Assembly: GCF_002838065.1 (NCBI RefSeq)
Contig: NZ_PIZU01000027.1
Location: 1 to 57,415, forward strand
Direction of reading: 5' to 3'
Length of the DNA stretch: 57,415 nucleotides
Origin: Mycobacterium hubeiense
Lineage (GTDB): Bacteria; Actinomycetota; Actinomycetes; Mycobacteriales; Mycobacteriaceae
The translations under genes and the position numbers were made by a program. Each line of letters starts with the position of its first letter. The stretch's first letter is position 1. Shown here piece by piece: positions 32,007 to 39,505 of the stretch. Under the pieces are notes generated by a model. The model searched no databases. It was not told the DNA's origin and saw only the letters and a program-made list of their open reading frames with translations.

Positions 32007-33584
32007 CTAGGCCGGCGCAAGACCCGTATTTCGTGTCCAATCTGCAAGCAGCTCACGGTCGTAAGCTTCCTGGCGGATCCGCAAGTCGGTGTAGATGAGC
32101 ATCTGCAGGGACCGGAAGTACGAAATCATGAACGGTAGGGCGACGACGTAGAGCACCGGGACGAAGAAGGCAAGAGGTCCAAATACGAGTATCGGCAGCC
32201 AACTCATCGTCATCAGTACGGTGGCGCTCACCGCCCACAGCAGGTGGATGCCGAGCAGTCGGCCCCAGGCGGGCTTGGCCAGCTGCATCGAGCGCTTGAG
32301 TGAGGCACTCACACCACGCTTTTCGACGATGAGGACGATCGGCGACAAACTCAGCAGGATGCCGATGATGAACGTGCCGACAACGCAGGCGAGCCCGACC
32401 AGCAGCATGCCCGTGATGCCGACGGTAAACAGCGCCATCCCGATGATGATGTCCGGCGCAAAGCAGATGCCGTAGAACACCAGGGTCAGTCGACAGGCGG
32501 GGAACATGTGGGCTCGCGCCGCACCGAATACCTCTCCCACCCGAACCGGTTCACCGCGGACGGCCTTGTCGGTCGCGATCACCGAGGTGGCGATCAGCAG
32601 CGCGTCGGCTGGAAGTGCAAGGGCGGTGACGACCGCCATGTACACCAGCATCACCACGATGGTGAGGAGCACCAGGTTGCCGCTTTCCAGGGTCGTCATG
32701 AACATGCCGCCGAGCAGCGGAGACAGCGCCTCGGAGAAGATCGTGAACAAGACGAAACTCACTACGACGACGTAGACGACGAAACCGAGGAGGATGATCA
32801 CCGGTATGCCGACCAGGGTGGGCCAGTTCCTCGCCACGACCTTGAACGCACCGCCGAAGATGTCCGGAATGGTCAACGGCCGGAAGGGAATAACGGCCGT
32901 GATGGGTGCATCGGCTCCTGGACGTCCAGGCGTCTGCGGCTGGGCCGGCGTGGGTTCTGCCAAACGCATGCCGGCGAGCAGATTCTGAACGTCGACGGGC
33001 CAGCTCACGCGCCTGGTTCTGGTGTACCACTCTGCCGCCGCGAACACGGCGGCGATCAGCAGCCAGCTGAACTTGGCCGAGGAGAAGATCGCCGCGAACA
33101 CGGCGAGTCCGGCCAGAACGCGCATGGTGTGGTAGGGCTTCAGAACGAACAGAGGCGAATCCGGTTGCGGCGCAGCGGTTGACGGAGGCTGGACGGGACG
33201 CGGCGTGGGCGGGGGGTGCGGCGGGCGCGGCATTTCGGCCTGGTAGGCCGGCGCAGATGGGGCGGGCGGCGCAGGGCGCTGGGGCTGTCGCGGACGTTTT
33301 GCCGGCGCGCCGTACGTCGTGCCGGCGGCGAAACGGTCGGTGGATTCGGCGGGTACGCGGGCGGTCGATGGATCCGCAGGAGGCTGCCGCAGGCGTTCTG
33401 TCGTCGTCGACTCGCCTGACGTCAGTCGCTCGGTGGACGGCTCTGGTGCCGGCCGGAAGATCTTCGGCATATCTTGGTGCGGCGGTTGCTGAGGCCGTGC
33501 TAGTCGTGGTGGCGCCGCCGGCTTGTCGAGTCCAAAGTGCGCCGCGGCCTGGCGCCGGTATTCCGCATGTGGGTCACCGCTCAC
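32007..33584 (-). CDS. Polytopic membrane protein with tagged N-tail
   Basis: A 525-aa protein. Residues 1-170 are a Pro-rich cytosolic tail containing KIFRPAPEPS, several Thr-rich units and AESTDRFAAGTTYG, matching the C-terminal tail of the protein at 14431. A TM pair (~172-215) and then about six TM helices follow, starting at IPDIFGGAFKVVARNWPTLV, a pattern seen in glycerophosphodiester-phosphodiesterase-type membrane domains (YciC-like). GTG 33584 is preceded by AGGGGG. A shared motif lies ~105 bases upstream. It probably belongs to the T7SS-like regulon. Confidence 0.72.
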   Translation of the reverse strand: MSGDPHAEYRRQAAAHFGLDKPAAPPRLARPQQPPHQDMPKIFRPAPEPSTERLTSGESTTTERLRQPPADPSTARVPAESTDRFAAGTTYGAPAKRPRQPQRPAPPAPSAPAYQAEMPRPPHPPPTPRPVQPPSTAAPQPDSPLFVLKPYHTMRVLAGLAVFAAIFSSAKFSWLLIAAVFAAAEWYTRTRRVSWPVDVQNLLAGMRLAEPTPAQPQTPGRPGADAPITAVIPFRPLTIPDIFGGAFKVVARNWPTLVGIPVIILLGFVVYVVVVSFVLFTIFSEALSPLLGGMFMTTLESGNLVLLTIVVMLVYMAVVTALALPADALLIATSVIATDKAVRGEPVRVGEVFGAARAHMFPACRLTLVFYGICFAPDIIIGMALFTVGITGMLLVGLACVVGTFIIGILLSLSPIVLIVEKRGVSASLKRSMQLAKPAWGRLLGIHLLWAVSATVLMTMSWLPILVFGPLAFFVPVLYVVALPFMISYFRSLQMLIYTDLRIRQEAYDRELLADWTRNTGLAPA

Positions 33585-33686
33585 GCGAGCCCCCTGAGTA
33601 GTAGTTACCTACCCAACTATGTTGGGCTACACGGTGTAGCTAACCCGATAGACCGTGGTCGCGCCGCATGTTTGCGAGAATGTCAA

Positions 33687-33700
33687 CCGTTCGGACGACG
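33687..33700 (-). promoter_or_regulatory. Shared motif copy 5 (CGTCGTCCGAACGG)
   Basis: On the minus strand CGTCGTCCGAACGG is directly followed by TTGACA, a good -35 element, about 100 bases upstream of the tagged membrane protein gene. The intergenic region 33585-33788 holds no gene. Confidence 0.55.
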
Positions 33701-33788
33701 CCCCGGTAGGCGCCCCCCGGCAAGCGGCCGCCGCACAGCTAGCCCACAGGTAGGCGTAGGGGAAGCGGAGGCCGAGTACCATAACGAT

Positions 33789-34505
33789 ATGGACACCTAC
33801 TCGGCGTCCGCTGTGTCCCGGATGCTGGGCACGTCCACTCCGCGTGTATTGCGAGCACTTCGCCGCTTGCGGATGCCGGTCGCAAAGTCACCATCCGGCG
33901 CATTCGCCATCACGGTCGCGCAGCTGGACGCCCTTCGTACGGAACTGGGCGAGCCGACACCGTCGAGCCTCACACGCGTCCAGTCAAAGGTGTTGGCGGC
34001 ATTGGCCCGGTCACCACGCGGTCTGGCGTCCATCCGCTCGGTCGCGCGACGCGCCGGCGTGAGCCCGACTGCCGCCGGTCGCGCCCTGCGCAGCCTCACG
34101 CAGATAGGGCTCGTTCGCGCCGAAAAGCAAACGCTCGCAATGGGCCGGGCGACTTCAGTGACGGTGTACTCCGCGGCCGTCGATCACCCAGACTGGCACG
34201 GGCTAGCACCGACGCTAGCCAAGGTTTCGCTTCCTCCCCTGCACGAGCACGGGCCGGCTAAGTCTGTTCCGTACTACCTGCGGCATCTGTTCTGGAATAC
34301 CGACAAATCCCAACTAGACGTGACGACCTCGGCCGTCTTTATCGCAAAGCGGTTGCTGAGCACTGGCGACCTCGACGGACTTGCCTGGGGTGCAATACAT
34401 CTGCCGGCGCATGCGTGGGAGCGCGCTAGCCGCTCACGGGGAATCTCGCCGAGGGACCGCGCGCTTGCGCACAACCTCGCCCGGAGTCAACGTGCCGCTG
34501 CCTGA
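33789..34505 (+). CDS. AbiEi-like winged-helix antitoxin-type protein
   Basis: A 238-aa protein. It has an N-terminal HTH (SASAVSRMLGTSTPRVLRAL), a winged-helix region (LTRVQSKVLAALARSPRGLA; VARRAGVSPTAAGRALRSL) and a C-terminal domain with VPYYLRHLFWNTDKSQLDV and LLSTGDLDGLAWGAIHLP. The C-terminal block is typical of actinobacterial proteins encoded upstream of AbiEii-type nucleotidyltransferases. The ATG at 33789 is the first plausible start. The downstream partner overlaps its 3' end but is internally deleted, so the antitoxin may now be free-standing. Confidence 0.6.
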   Translation: MDTYSASAVSRMLGTSTPRVLRALRRLRMPVAKSPSGAFAITVAQLDALRTELGEPTPSSLTRVQSKVLAALARSPRGLASIRSVARRAGVSPTAAGRALRSLTQIGLVRAEKQTLAMGRATSVTVYSAAVDHPDWHGLAPTLAKVSLPPLHEHGPAKSVPYYLRHLFWNTDKSQLDVTTSAVFIAKRLLSTGDLDGLAWGAIHLPAHAWERASRSRGISPRDRALAHNLARSQRAAA

Positions 34506-34641
34506 ACAGATCCGCGACGTTGTGCCACCCGACACCGCCGTCGCCTGGGAGCTGCTGCCCGTCTCCCGCCAAACCATCGTCGACTACTGGGCCGGCCGCC
34601 ATCGCGACGTGATCGCCACCCTGGGGCGTATCGCGCCCTAG
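34492..34641 (+). pseudogene. Internally deleted AbiEii-like toxin
   Basis: A 49-aa ORF from GTG 34492 overlaps the antitoxin gene. It starts PLPEQIRDVVPPDTAVAWEL, like AbiEii-type nucleotidyltransferases encoded after such regulators, and then jumps to VSRQTIVDYWAGRHRDVIAT, which reads like the C-terminal end of the same family. The catalytic GS...DxD middle (~200 residues) is absent while the frame is kept. Inferred in-frame deletion; assignment is by recall. Confidence 0.4.
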
Positions 34642-35254
34642 TCACTGTCCTTGTCTCGCAGCGAGTCCGGTGGCATGTACCGGCCGTGGATGCCGCGGGG
34701 ATCGCCCTCTTGATAGAGCCTGTCTTCGTACTCAGCCCGCCTGGCGATCATGTCCCGGTGGAACTGCTCTTGGCGCTGCTGCTCTTCACGCTTCTGCGCG
34801 GACTTAAGAAGCCAGAAACCAAAGCCGGCAAGAACACCCACGATCGCTAGAACGACTGCCACCCAAGGGGCTCGGCAGCCGTGCCCAGCACGAACAGCCC
34901 ACCCAGCACTGCTCCCACAATCATCAGTGGCCGGCGATTTGACGCGTGTACCACCGCGCCCGCACCGGAGCCGACCGCCACCGACGATGCCGAGCCGCCG
35001 CCGAAAATCGCGGCCAGGATCCAGATCGGCAGCCACAGCCCGCAGGTCAGCAACGTCAGCACGAAGTGCAGCGCGTGGTTCGTGCCGCCAGTGGACACCG
35101 CCACCGCCACCGCCGGAGCCGGAGGCGACGGGACGGCGGGTGGCATCGGCACGAAATGCTGAGTCCACCGCTGACCGTCGTGATAGCGCTGTCCCGGTTG
35201 GCCGCCCGGGTCTGGATACCAGCCGGGACTCAAAGGTGTATTTTCATTTGCCAT
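34638..35254 (-). pseudogene. Frameshifted DUF2510 membrane protein
   Basis: ATG 35254 begins MANENTPLSPGWYPDPGG (DUF2510 motif), then LTLLTCGLWLPIWILAAIFGG (TM) and RRPLMIVGAVLGGLFVLG (TM). In this frame it stops near 34850. From ~34880 a different frame continues plausibly with APWVAVVLAIVGVLAGFGFW (TM), LKSAQKREEQQRQEQ and YEDRLYQEGDPRGIHGRYMP to the stop at 34638. A single indel near 34865-34885 would restore one ~205-aa protein. Either an inactivating mutation or a sequence error. Confidence 0.7.
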
Positions 35255-35255
35255 T

Positions 35256-35795
35256 TCATGCCCCCAACCGAACCGACACGCCACCCGAGAACATCGAATC
35301 GTGCAGCTCGAGCGCAGCCGGCGTCGTTCCCGGTGGAACATCGAACGCGACCCGCACCTGAATTGAGTTGCCGGGGTTGATCTCCCCCGTTCCCGTGTCG
35401 TTCATGTACATGTCGGCCTGGGTGTTCGCCCCGTACTCCCGGCCGGAGGCGTCGATGAGCTTCTGGTTCTGGCCGAAATACGACTGCGGTTGGTCGCCGA
35501 TGTTCGTCACCGACAGCGTGACGACGATGAACTCACCCTGCGCCGATACCGTCATGTACGGGTTTCCGGTCGGGTCCGACACCGTTGCCGCCCTGGCGAC
35601 GTCGAGGACCCGGAACTCGAACTTGCCGTCACGCACACCCGACCCCGCTGCCGCTGTGCTGTCTGTCGCCGGCGCGGCGAGCGAAGGCGTCGAATACGAC
35701 GGTCGCGATGTCGACGACGTGTCGGGAACCGTACAACCACACAACATTCCAGCGGTTGTCAGGACCCCGGCCGCACAGACAGTGATCCGCATCAT
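35256..35795 (-). CDS. DUF4352-domain lipoprotein
   Basis: A 179-aa protein. The signal ends LTTAGMLCGC, with the lipobox Cys at ~residue 21. A Ser/Thr/Ala linker precedes a DUF4352 immunoglobulin-like domain (KFEFRVLDVARAATV; FIVVTLSVTNIGDQPQSYFG; NSIQVRVAFDVPPGTTPAAL). Two adjacent ATGs near 35795 overlap the stop of the upstream PASTA-like gene (ATGA). The downstream DUF2510 reading frame starts one base after its stop. Function unknown; the family is extracytoplasmic. Confidence 0.8.
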   Translation of the reverse strand: MMRITVCAAGVLTTAGMLCGCTVPDTSSTSRPSYSTPSLAAPATDSTAAAGSGVRDGKFEFRVLDVARAATVSDPTGNPYMTVSAQGEFIVVTLSVTNIGDQPQSYFGQNQKLIDASGREYGANTQADMYMNDTGTGEINPGNSIQVRVAFDVPPGTTPAALELHDSMFSGGVSVRLGA

Positions 35796-36133
35796 GGGCA
35801 TTCCTCGCTTTCGATTCGAACGACACCGAAGTCGATGACCGTGTTGTTGGTGAACGACTCACCCGGCACCGGCGTCGACGTACATACCTGCCAGTTGTTG
35901 TCGATCATCTGATTGCGGCCCCGGCCCGTCAGATCCGTTGACCCGCTGTAGAAGACGTCGCCATTGGTGAGCTGCTGGATGGCGTCTTGAGCGTCTTGCA
36001 GGTTCTTGCCGATCAAATTGGGCATCGTCCACGACGCTTCCGGTTCGTCTGCCGCCGCCGGGACGACTGCGCTGCCAACCAGCGCTACCAACAAGCCCGC
36101 TAGCAAAAAACCTCGAATAGTGTTTCTGGACAA
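35792..36133 (-). CDS. Secreted PASTA-like small protein
   Basis: A 113-aa protein with a signal peptide (FLLAGLLVALVGSAVVPAAA, then DEPEA) and a ~75-residue domain MPNLIGKNLQDAQDAIQQL ... VPGESFTNNTVIDFGVV, which reads like one PASTA unit (Met/Val-Pro-Asn/Asp-Leu-Ile-Gly-Lys start). PASTA units bind cell-wall fragments or other wall ligands in kinases; here it is a free secreted unit. Two Cys near the end may pair. It overlaps the DUF4352 gene by 4 bases. Confidence 0.75.
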   Translation of the reverse strand: MSRNTIRGFLLAGLLVALVGSAVVPAAADEPEASWTMPNLIGKNLQDAQDAIQQLTNGDVFYSGSTDLTGRGRNQMIDNNWQVCTSTPVPGESFTNNTVIDFGVVRIESEECP

Positions 36134-36154
36134 CGTTTTTCATTCCTTTCCGGC

Positions 36155-36478
36155 TCAGTCGCCGTAGATGAACCCGTATTGGAAGAACAAGCCTTGGTGA
36201 TGGGGACAGAGGTTGTTGATGGCCGCGAACACGATTTCCTCCGCCTCGCTTTGCAGGAAGTACCAACCGTCCGTGAGGGTGACGGCCATCAGCGTCTGGA
36301 CCCAACGACCCATCGTGAACGGATTCGGTTGCGCGTCAAGGTCGCTGCAGATCGTCGGTCCGACCTGTTGCAGCACCGCGATTTGGTGACGATCGAGAAA
36401 GTCGGCGCTGGCGGGCGCAGCGAGAGCAACGGCGACTCCGATGAACGCCACTGCCGAGAACCTACGCAACCGCGCCAT
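36155..36478 (-). CDS. DUF732 secreted protein 1
   Basis: A 107-aa protein with a signal peptide ending APASA before DF. The mature part follows the DUF732 plan (FLDRHQIAVLQQVGPTICSD ... AEEIVFAAINNLCPHHQGLF): helical, with two Cys. DUF732 proteins are exported mycobacterial proteins of unknown function. Its start overlaps the end of the second DUF732 gene by 17 bases, so both are co-transcribed. Confidence 0.82.
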   Translation of the reverse strand: MARLRRFSAVAFIGVAVALAAPASADFLDRHQIAVLQQVGPTICSDLDAQPNPFTMGRWVQTLMAVTLTDGWYFLQSEAEEIVFAAINNLCPHHQGLFFQYGFIYGD

Positions 36479-36839
36479 GCCCTGGCCCGTTGATGAACTC
36501 GTCGATGACCGGCATGACGTCCGGGCACATCTTCAGGGCAGCCGCGGTGACGATGACGGCCGACTCGTAGGGCGCGTACCCGCCGCCGGCCACGTAATTC
36601 AACGCGGCCGGCACATCCGCGCCCCCGCGCAGCATCCGGCATGCCATCTTGCCGGTGTCGATGACGTCGGTAATCGAGCTGTAGTAGACGCCCTCGTTGT
36701 CGAGGATGGACACGTACTCGTACTGGTCGGCATGCGCAGGGCCGGCCAGCGCCAGGCCGCCGACGACAACAAAGCCGCAGGCCGCCGCGGCACGCCTCAG
36801 CGCGATGTTCCGTCGTCGCGGCAGGGGATGCACCATCAT
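36462..36839 (-). CDS. DUF732 secreted protein 2
   Basis: A 125-aa protein. A basic N-terminus (RRRNIALRRAAAA) and hydrophobic core end in AGPAHA before DQY. The mature DUF732 domain contains YVSILDNEGVYYSSITDVI, ACRMLRGG and AALKMCPDVMPVIDEFI. Two Cys are placed as in its neighbour. It is the first gene of the minus-strand operon; its promoter region (36840-37042) carries repeated TAGTTCC/GGAATTA units shared with the divergent XRE gene. Confidence 0.82.
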   Translation of the reverse strand: MMVHPLPRRRNIALRRAAAACGFVVVGGLALAGPAHADQYEYVSILDNEGVYYSSITDVIDTGKMACRMLRGGADVPAALNYVAGGGYAPYESAVIVTAAALKMCPDVMPVIDEFINGPGHGAVA

Positions 36840-36861
36840 CGGACCCCCCCTTTTCCGCCTT

Positions 36862-36928
36862 TAGTTCCCCCTAGTTCCCTGTAATGACGGAAATCTAGCG
36901 GATTACAGCGGAATTAGTCAAGGAATTA
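36862..36928. promoter_or_regulatory. TAGTTCC/GGAATTA operator-like array
   Basis: TAGTTCCC occurs at 36862 and 36872 (10-bp spacing), and the near-complement GGAATTA at 36910 and 36922 (12-bp spacing). Further TAGTTCC copies lie at 36986, 37053 and 37840. The array is in the divergent region of the DUF732 operon and the XRE regulator, so it may be the XRE binding region. Confidence 0.45.
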
Positions 36929-37042
36929 CTGGGATTTCGCCGAGATCTTCCCGTCACTCGTCTACACTGAGGAATAACGTCCGTGTAGTTCCACTTCAAT
37001 GCAGTGCGAGAACGGCGAAACACGCAGGTCAGAGGTTGCTTG

Positions 37043-37831
37043 ATGTTCCCATTAGTTCCCGCCAAACTGGCCCATGTGACGGGAACTCGTTCGTTGGCGG
37101 AGGTCGGCCGGCTCGTTGCCGAGCGCCGCACTCGCCAAGAACTGGACCAGATCGGCCTGGCCCGCGCCGCCCGCGTCGACCCGAAAACCGTGCGGTCCCT
37201 CGAAAACGGCACCCGCTGGCCGCGGGATTCCACGCGGATCCGCATCGAGAACGCGCTCGGCTGGGACGCTGGGAGCATCGCGCGTCTGCGCAGCGGCGGC
37301 GAACCAGTTGAGGCGGGCGCGAAAGGGCGCACACCCGTCCTGACGAGCCGTCGGTACACCGAACCTCGTTCAGCGGTGGATGGCCTCACGTCGGCTGCGA
37401 CGGCGATGATTGATGTGCTGCACAGCATGGACGAGCTGTCCGACCAGCTGCCGGAATCGGAGCGTGCCAAGCTGGAACACGTTCGGCGACAGTCGCTTTA
37501 CGCGGTCGCGCACATGCTGAGCACCAACTGCGAACTCGTCGGTGAGTCCCTGGCCGCGGAGGAGATCGACCCGCTGGAGATCTCCAATGCCGACGCGCTG
37601 GAGGGTTTCGTCCGTCGGCTCGGTGGCCACCTTGGACTGCTCACGACGATCTACGACGTCGCCGTGCAGATCTTGGATGCGGTGAGCACCGGCGCTGAGA
37701 CCGAGAAGCCCCGCGAGGTTGCCATACACCGGCCGTGGCCCAAGGCGCCGCCGCCGGATCTCACTGCGCTCGACGCGGCCGCGCAACGTGGCGAGAAGCG
37801 CTCGGACCGCGACGCCTCGCGCGACGAATGA
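37043..37831 (+). CDS. XRE regulator, ImmR-like
   Basis: A 262-aa protein. Residues ~12-70 are an HTH (SLAEVGRLVAERRTRQELDQ; LARAARVDPKTVRSLENG; RIRIENALGWD). The C-terminal ~190 residues are helical (AATAMIDVLHSMDELSDQLP; GESLAAEEIDPLEISNADAL) and acidic. ATG 37043 has GAGG 9 bases upstream; GTG 37004 adds 13 basic residues. With the ImmA/IrrE-type protease downstream, this resembles the ImmR/ImmA repressor-antirepressor pairs of mobile elements; the two are now separated by an IS110 transposase gene. Confidence 0.72.
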   Translation: MFPLVPAKLAHVTGTRSLAEVGRLVAERRTRQELDQIGLARAARVDPKTVRSLENGTRWPRDSTRIRIENALGWDAGSIARLRSGGEPVEAGAKGRTPVLTSRRYTEPRSAVDGLTSAATAMIDVLHSMDELSDQLPESERAKLEHVRRQSLYAVAHMLSTNCELVGESLAAEEIDPLEISNADALEGFVRRLGGHLGLLTTIYDVAVQILDAVSTGAETEKPREVAIHRPWPKAPPPDLTALDAAAQRGEKRSDRDASRDE

Positions 37832-39505
37832 CACCGGTGTAGTTCCTGCTCAGAGGCAGTTTTGAGTTCCTAAGCGGAGTCAAGCGGTTTTGGCCTGTTT
37901 TATCGTGGTGTTGGCGGGTCGGTGGATTGGAGCGCTTGGCGACTCCTGTTGTCCCCGGCCCGTCCTGCCTTTGCGCCGCTGGGATTGGCGGGTGTTGGCG
38001 GCCTTGATGCGGGTCTGTTTGTCGACGGTGTGGTGGGCGCGAACGATTCGACGTCCTTCGTCGGGGGTGATGGGGCGACCGTCGGTGTCGCGCAGCGCAT
38101 AGTGCTGGCCGGTGCGCCAACACGTAGCGATGCGGGTGAGCAAGATGGTGGCGATGTGGCAGGTCGCCGAGTCGTGGTGTCGCTCGGTGTCCATGAGCCG
38201 CTTGTATTTCGCGGCGAGTTGGGGGTCGGTTTTTCGGGCCTGGTCGGCGGCGCCGAAGAGGGCTTCGCGCAGTAGTGGGTCGCCGGCCTTGGTGAGGCCG
38301 TCGTGGTGTTCTGCTTGTCCGGACTGGTTGACCTTGGGGACCAGGCCGGCGAACGCGCGGATGGCGGCCAGGGAGTGGAAGCGGTGGGGGTCGCCGATGC
38401 GGCCGGCGATGATGGCGCAGGTGACCGGTCCGACGCCGGGTGCGGAGGTGATGATGCCGGTGGGGTCGGCCTCGGCGTAGAGGTTGGCGCAGCGCTCGTC
38501 GAGGTCCTCGATCTGCTCGGTCAACACTTGGGCCTGCTCGGCCTCGACGGCGATGTCGGCGGCCAGCTCGGCGAAGTCTATTCTGGCGTCGGCGCCAGAT
38601 CCCCACAGCTGCAACGATTCTTGGGCGGCGGTCAACAGCATGGTGGCGTGGTGCTCGCGCCAGGCGCCGCGGGAGTGGCGGATCAAAAAGCGGGTCAGGC
38701 GGGCGTGTCCGAGGCGGATCAGGCTGTTGGGGTCGGCGTAGCGGGCCAGCAGTGCCAGCGCGGCTTTGCCGTAGTTGGATCCCAGCGCGTCGTACCAGCC
38801 CGGTCCTAGCAGCTCTAGTTGGGCGTCGAGGCGCTGAAAGACCGCGGTGCGGCGCTTGACGATGGATGAGCGGATCTTGACCACCCGCCGCAGCGGTTCG
38901 GCCGGGCCGTCGCCGGTGTGTTCGCGCAGCCCCTCCGGGTGCAGCAGCGGCAGCCGGGCCAGCAGCTTGGAGTCCAGGTGGTCGTTTTTGGTGTGCTTGG
39001 AGTAGTAGGCACGCAGGTCCGCGGACTGGGTGGTGGGCACCATCGAGACCTTCGCGCCGCGCTGGCGAAACCACGACGCGACCGGGGCCCAGACGTTGCG
39101 GGTCGGTTCCATCACGACGCGCAGCGTGTCGTGCTCGCCAAGTCCGAGGTCGGCCCACAGCTTCTCCAGCTCGGCGGGCCGGGTGAAGAACTTGTGTCCG
39201 GTCCACACGAACGTCCCATCGGGGCGCGCCAGCGACGCTTGGTGAGCAGCCCGGCAGGCTAGGTCGATACCCAAAGTCAGCTCCACGAACATCCTTTCGA
39301 CACCATCAGGTTCCGTCCCGAGTCACGACGGGCATAGCCCAGACATTCCCTAAGCAGAAGTCCGCTACATCGAGCGGCTTCAAGTTCCCAAACAGGGACA
39401 CCAGTCGGGCCTCGAAACGTGTCCGCGGACGACCAATCAAAAACAAGGAATCACCAGGTGTTCCAGTCGGTGGTTAGGCCGCCCGCGGCCACACACCAAA
39501 CCTAA
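37832..39505 (-). mobile_element. IS110-family element (ends not resolved)
   Basis: The interval between the XRE and ImmA-like genes contains only an IS110-type transposase and ~50 and ~210 bases of flanking sequence. IS110 elements usually lack clear terminal inverted repeats and target duplications, and none could be fixed here. GTTCC-containing patches near 37840 and 39457 are possible junctions but not convincing. Confidence 0.55.
37880..39292 (-). CDS. IS110-family transposase
   Basis: A 470-aa DEDD-type transposase. N-terminal domain: LTLGIDLACRAAHQAS (first Asp), VVMEPTRNVWAP (Glu), KNDHLDSKLLARL (two Asp). C-terminal Transposase_20 domain: ITSAPGVGPVTCAIIAGRIG, HSLAAIRAFAGLVPKVNQSG and the Ser-containing DPLLREALFGAADQAR. 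Basic tail. The ORF appears intact, with all four acidic residues, so the element may be active. It resolves through RNA-guided recombination in relatives studied recently; any bridge RNA would be encoded in the ~210-base segment beyond 39292. Confidence 0.93.
   Translation of the reverse strand: MFVELTLGIDLACRAAHQASLARPDGTFVWTGHKFFTRPAELEKLWADLGLGEHDTLRVVMEPTRNVWAPVASWFRQRGAKVSMVPTTQSADLRAYYSKHTKNDHLDSKLLARLPLLHPEGLREHTGDGPAEPLRRVVKIRSSIVKRRTAVFQRLDAQLELLGPGWYDALGSNYGKAALALLARYADPNSLIRLGHARLTRFLIRHSRGAWREHHATMLLTAAQESLQLWGSGADARIDFAELAADIAVEAEQAQVLTEQIEDLDERCANLYAEADPTGIITSAPGVGPVTCAIIAGRIGDPHRFHSLAAIRAFAGLVPKVNQSGQAEHHDGLTKAGDPLLREALFGAADQARKTDPQLAAKYKRLMDTERHHDSATCHIATILLTRIATCWRTGQHYALRDTDGRPITPDEGRRIVRAHHTVDKQTRIKAANTRQSQRRKGRTGRGQQESPSAPIHRPANTTIKQAKTA

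Noticed and set aside
37761..39206. 481-codon minus-strand ORF overlapping the transposase
   Set aside because: Arg/His/Pro-rich shadow of the IS110 transposase frame, which has all catalytic motifs.
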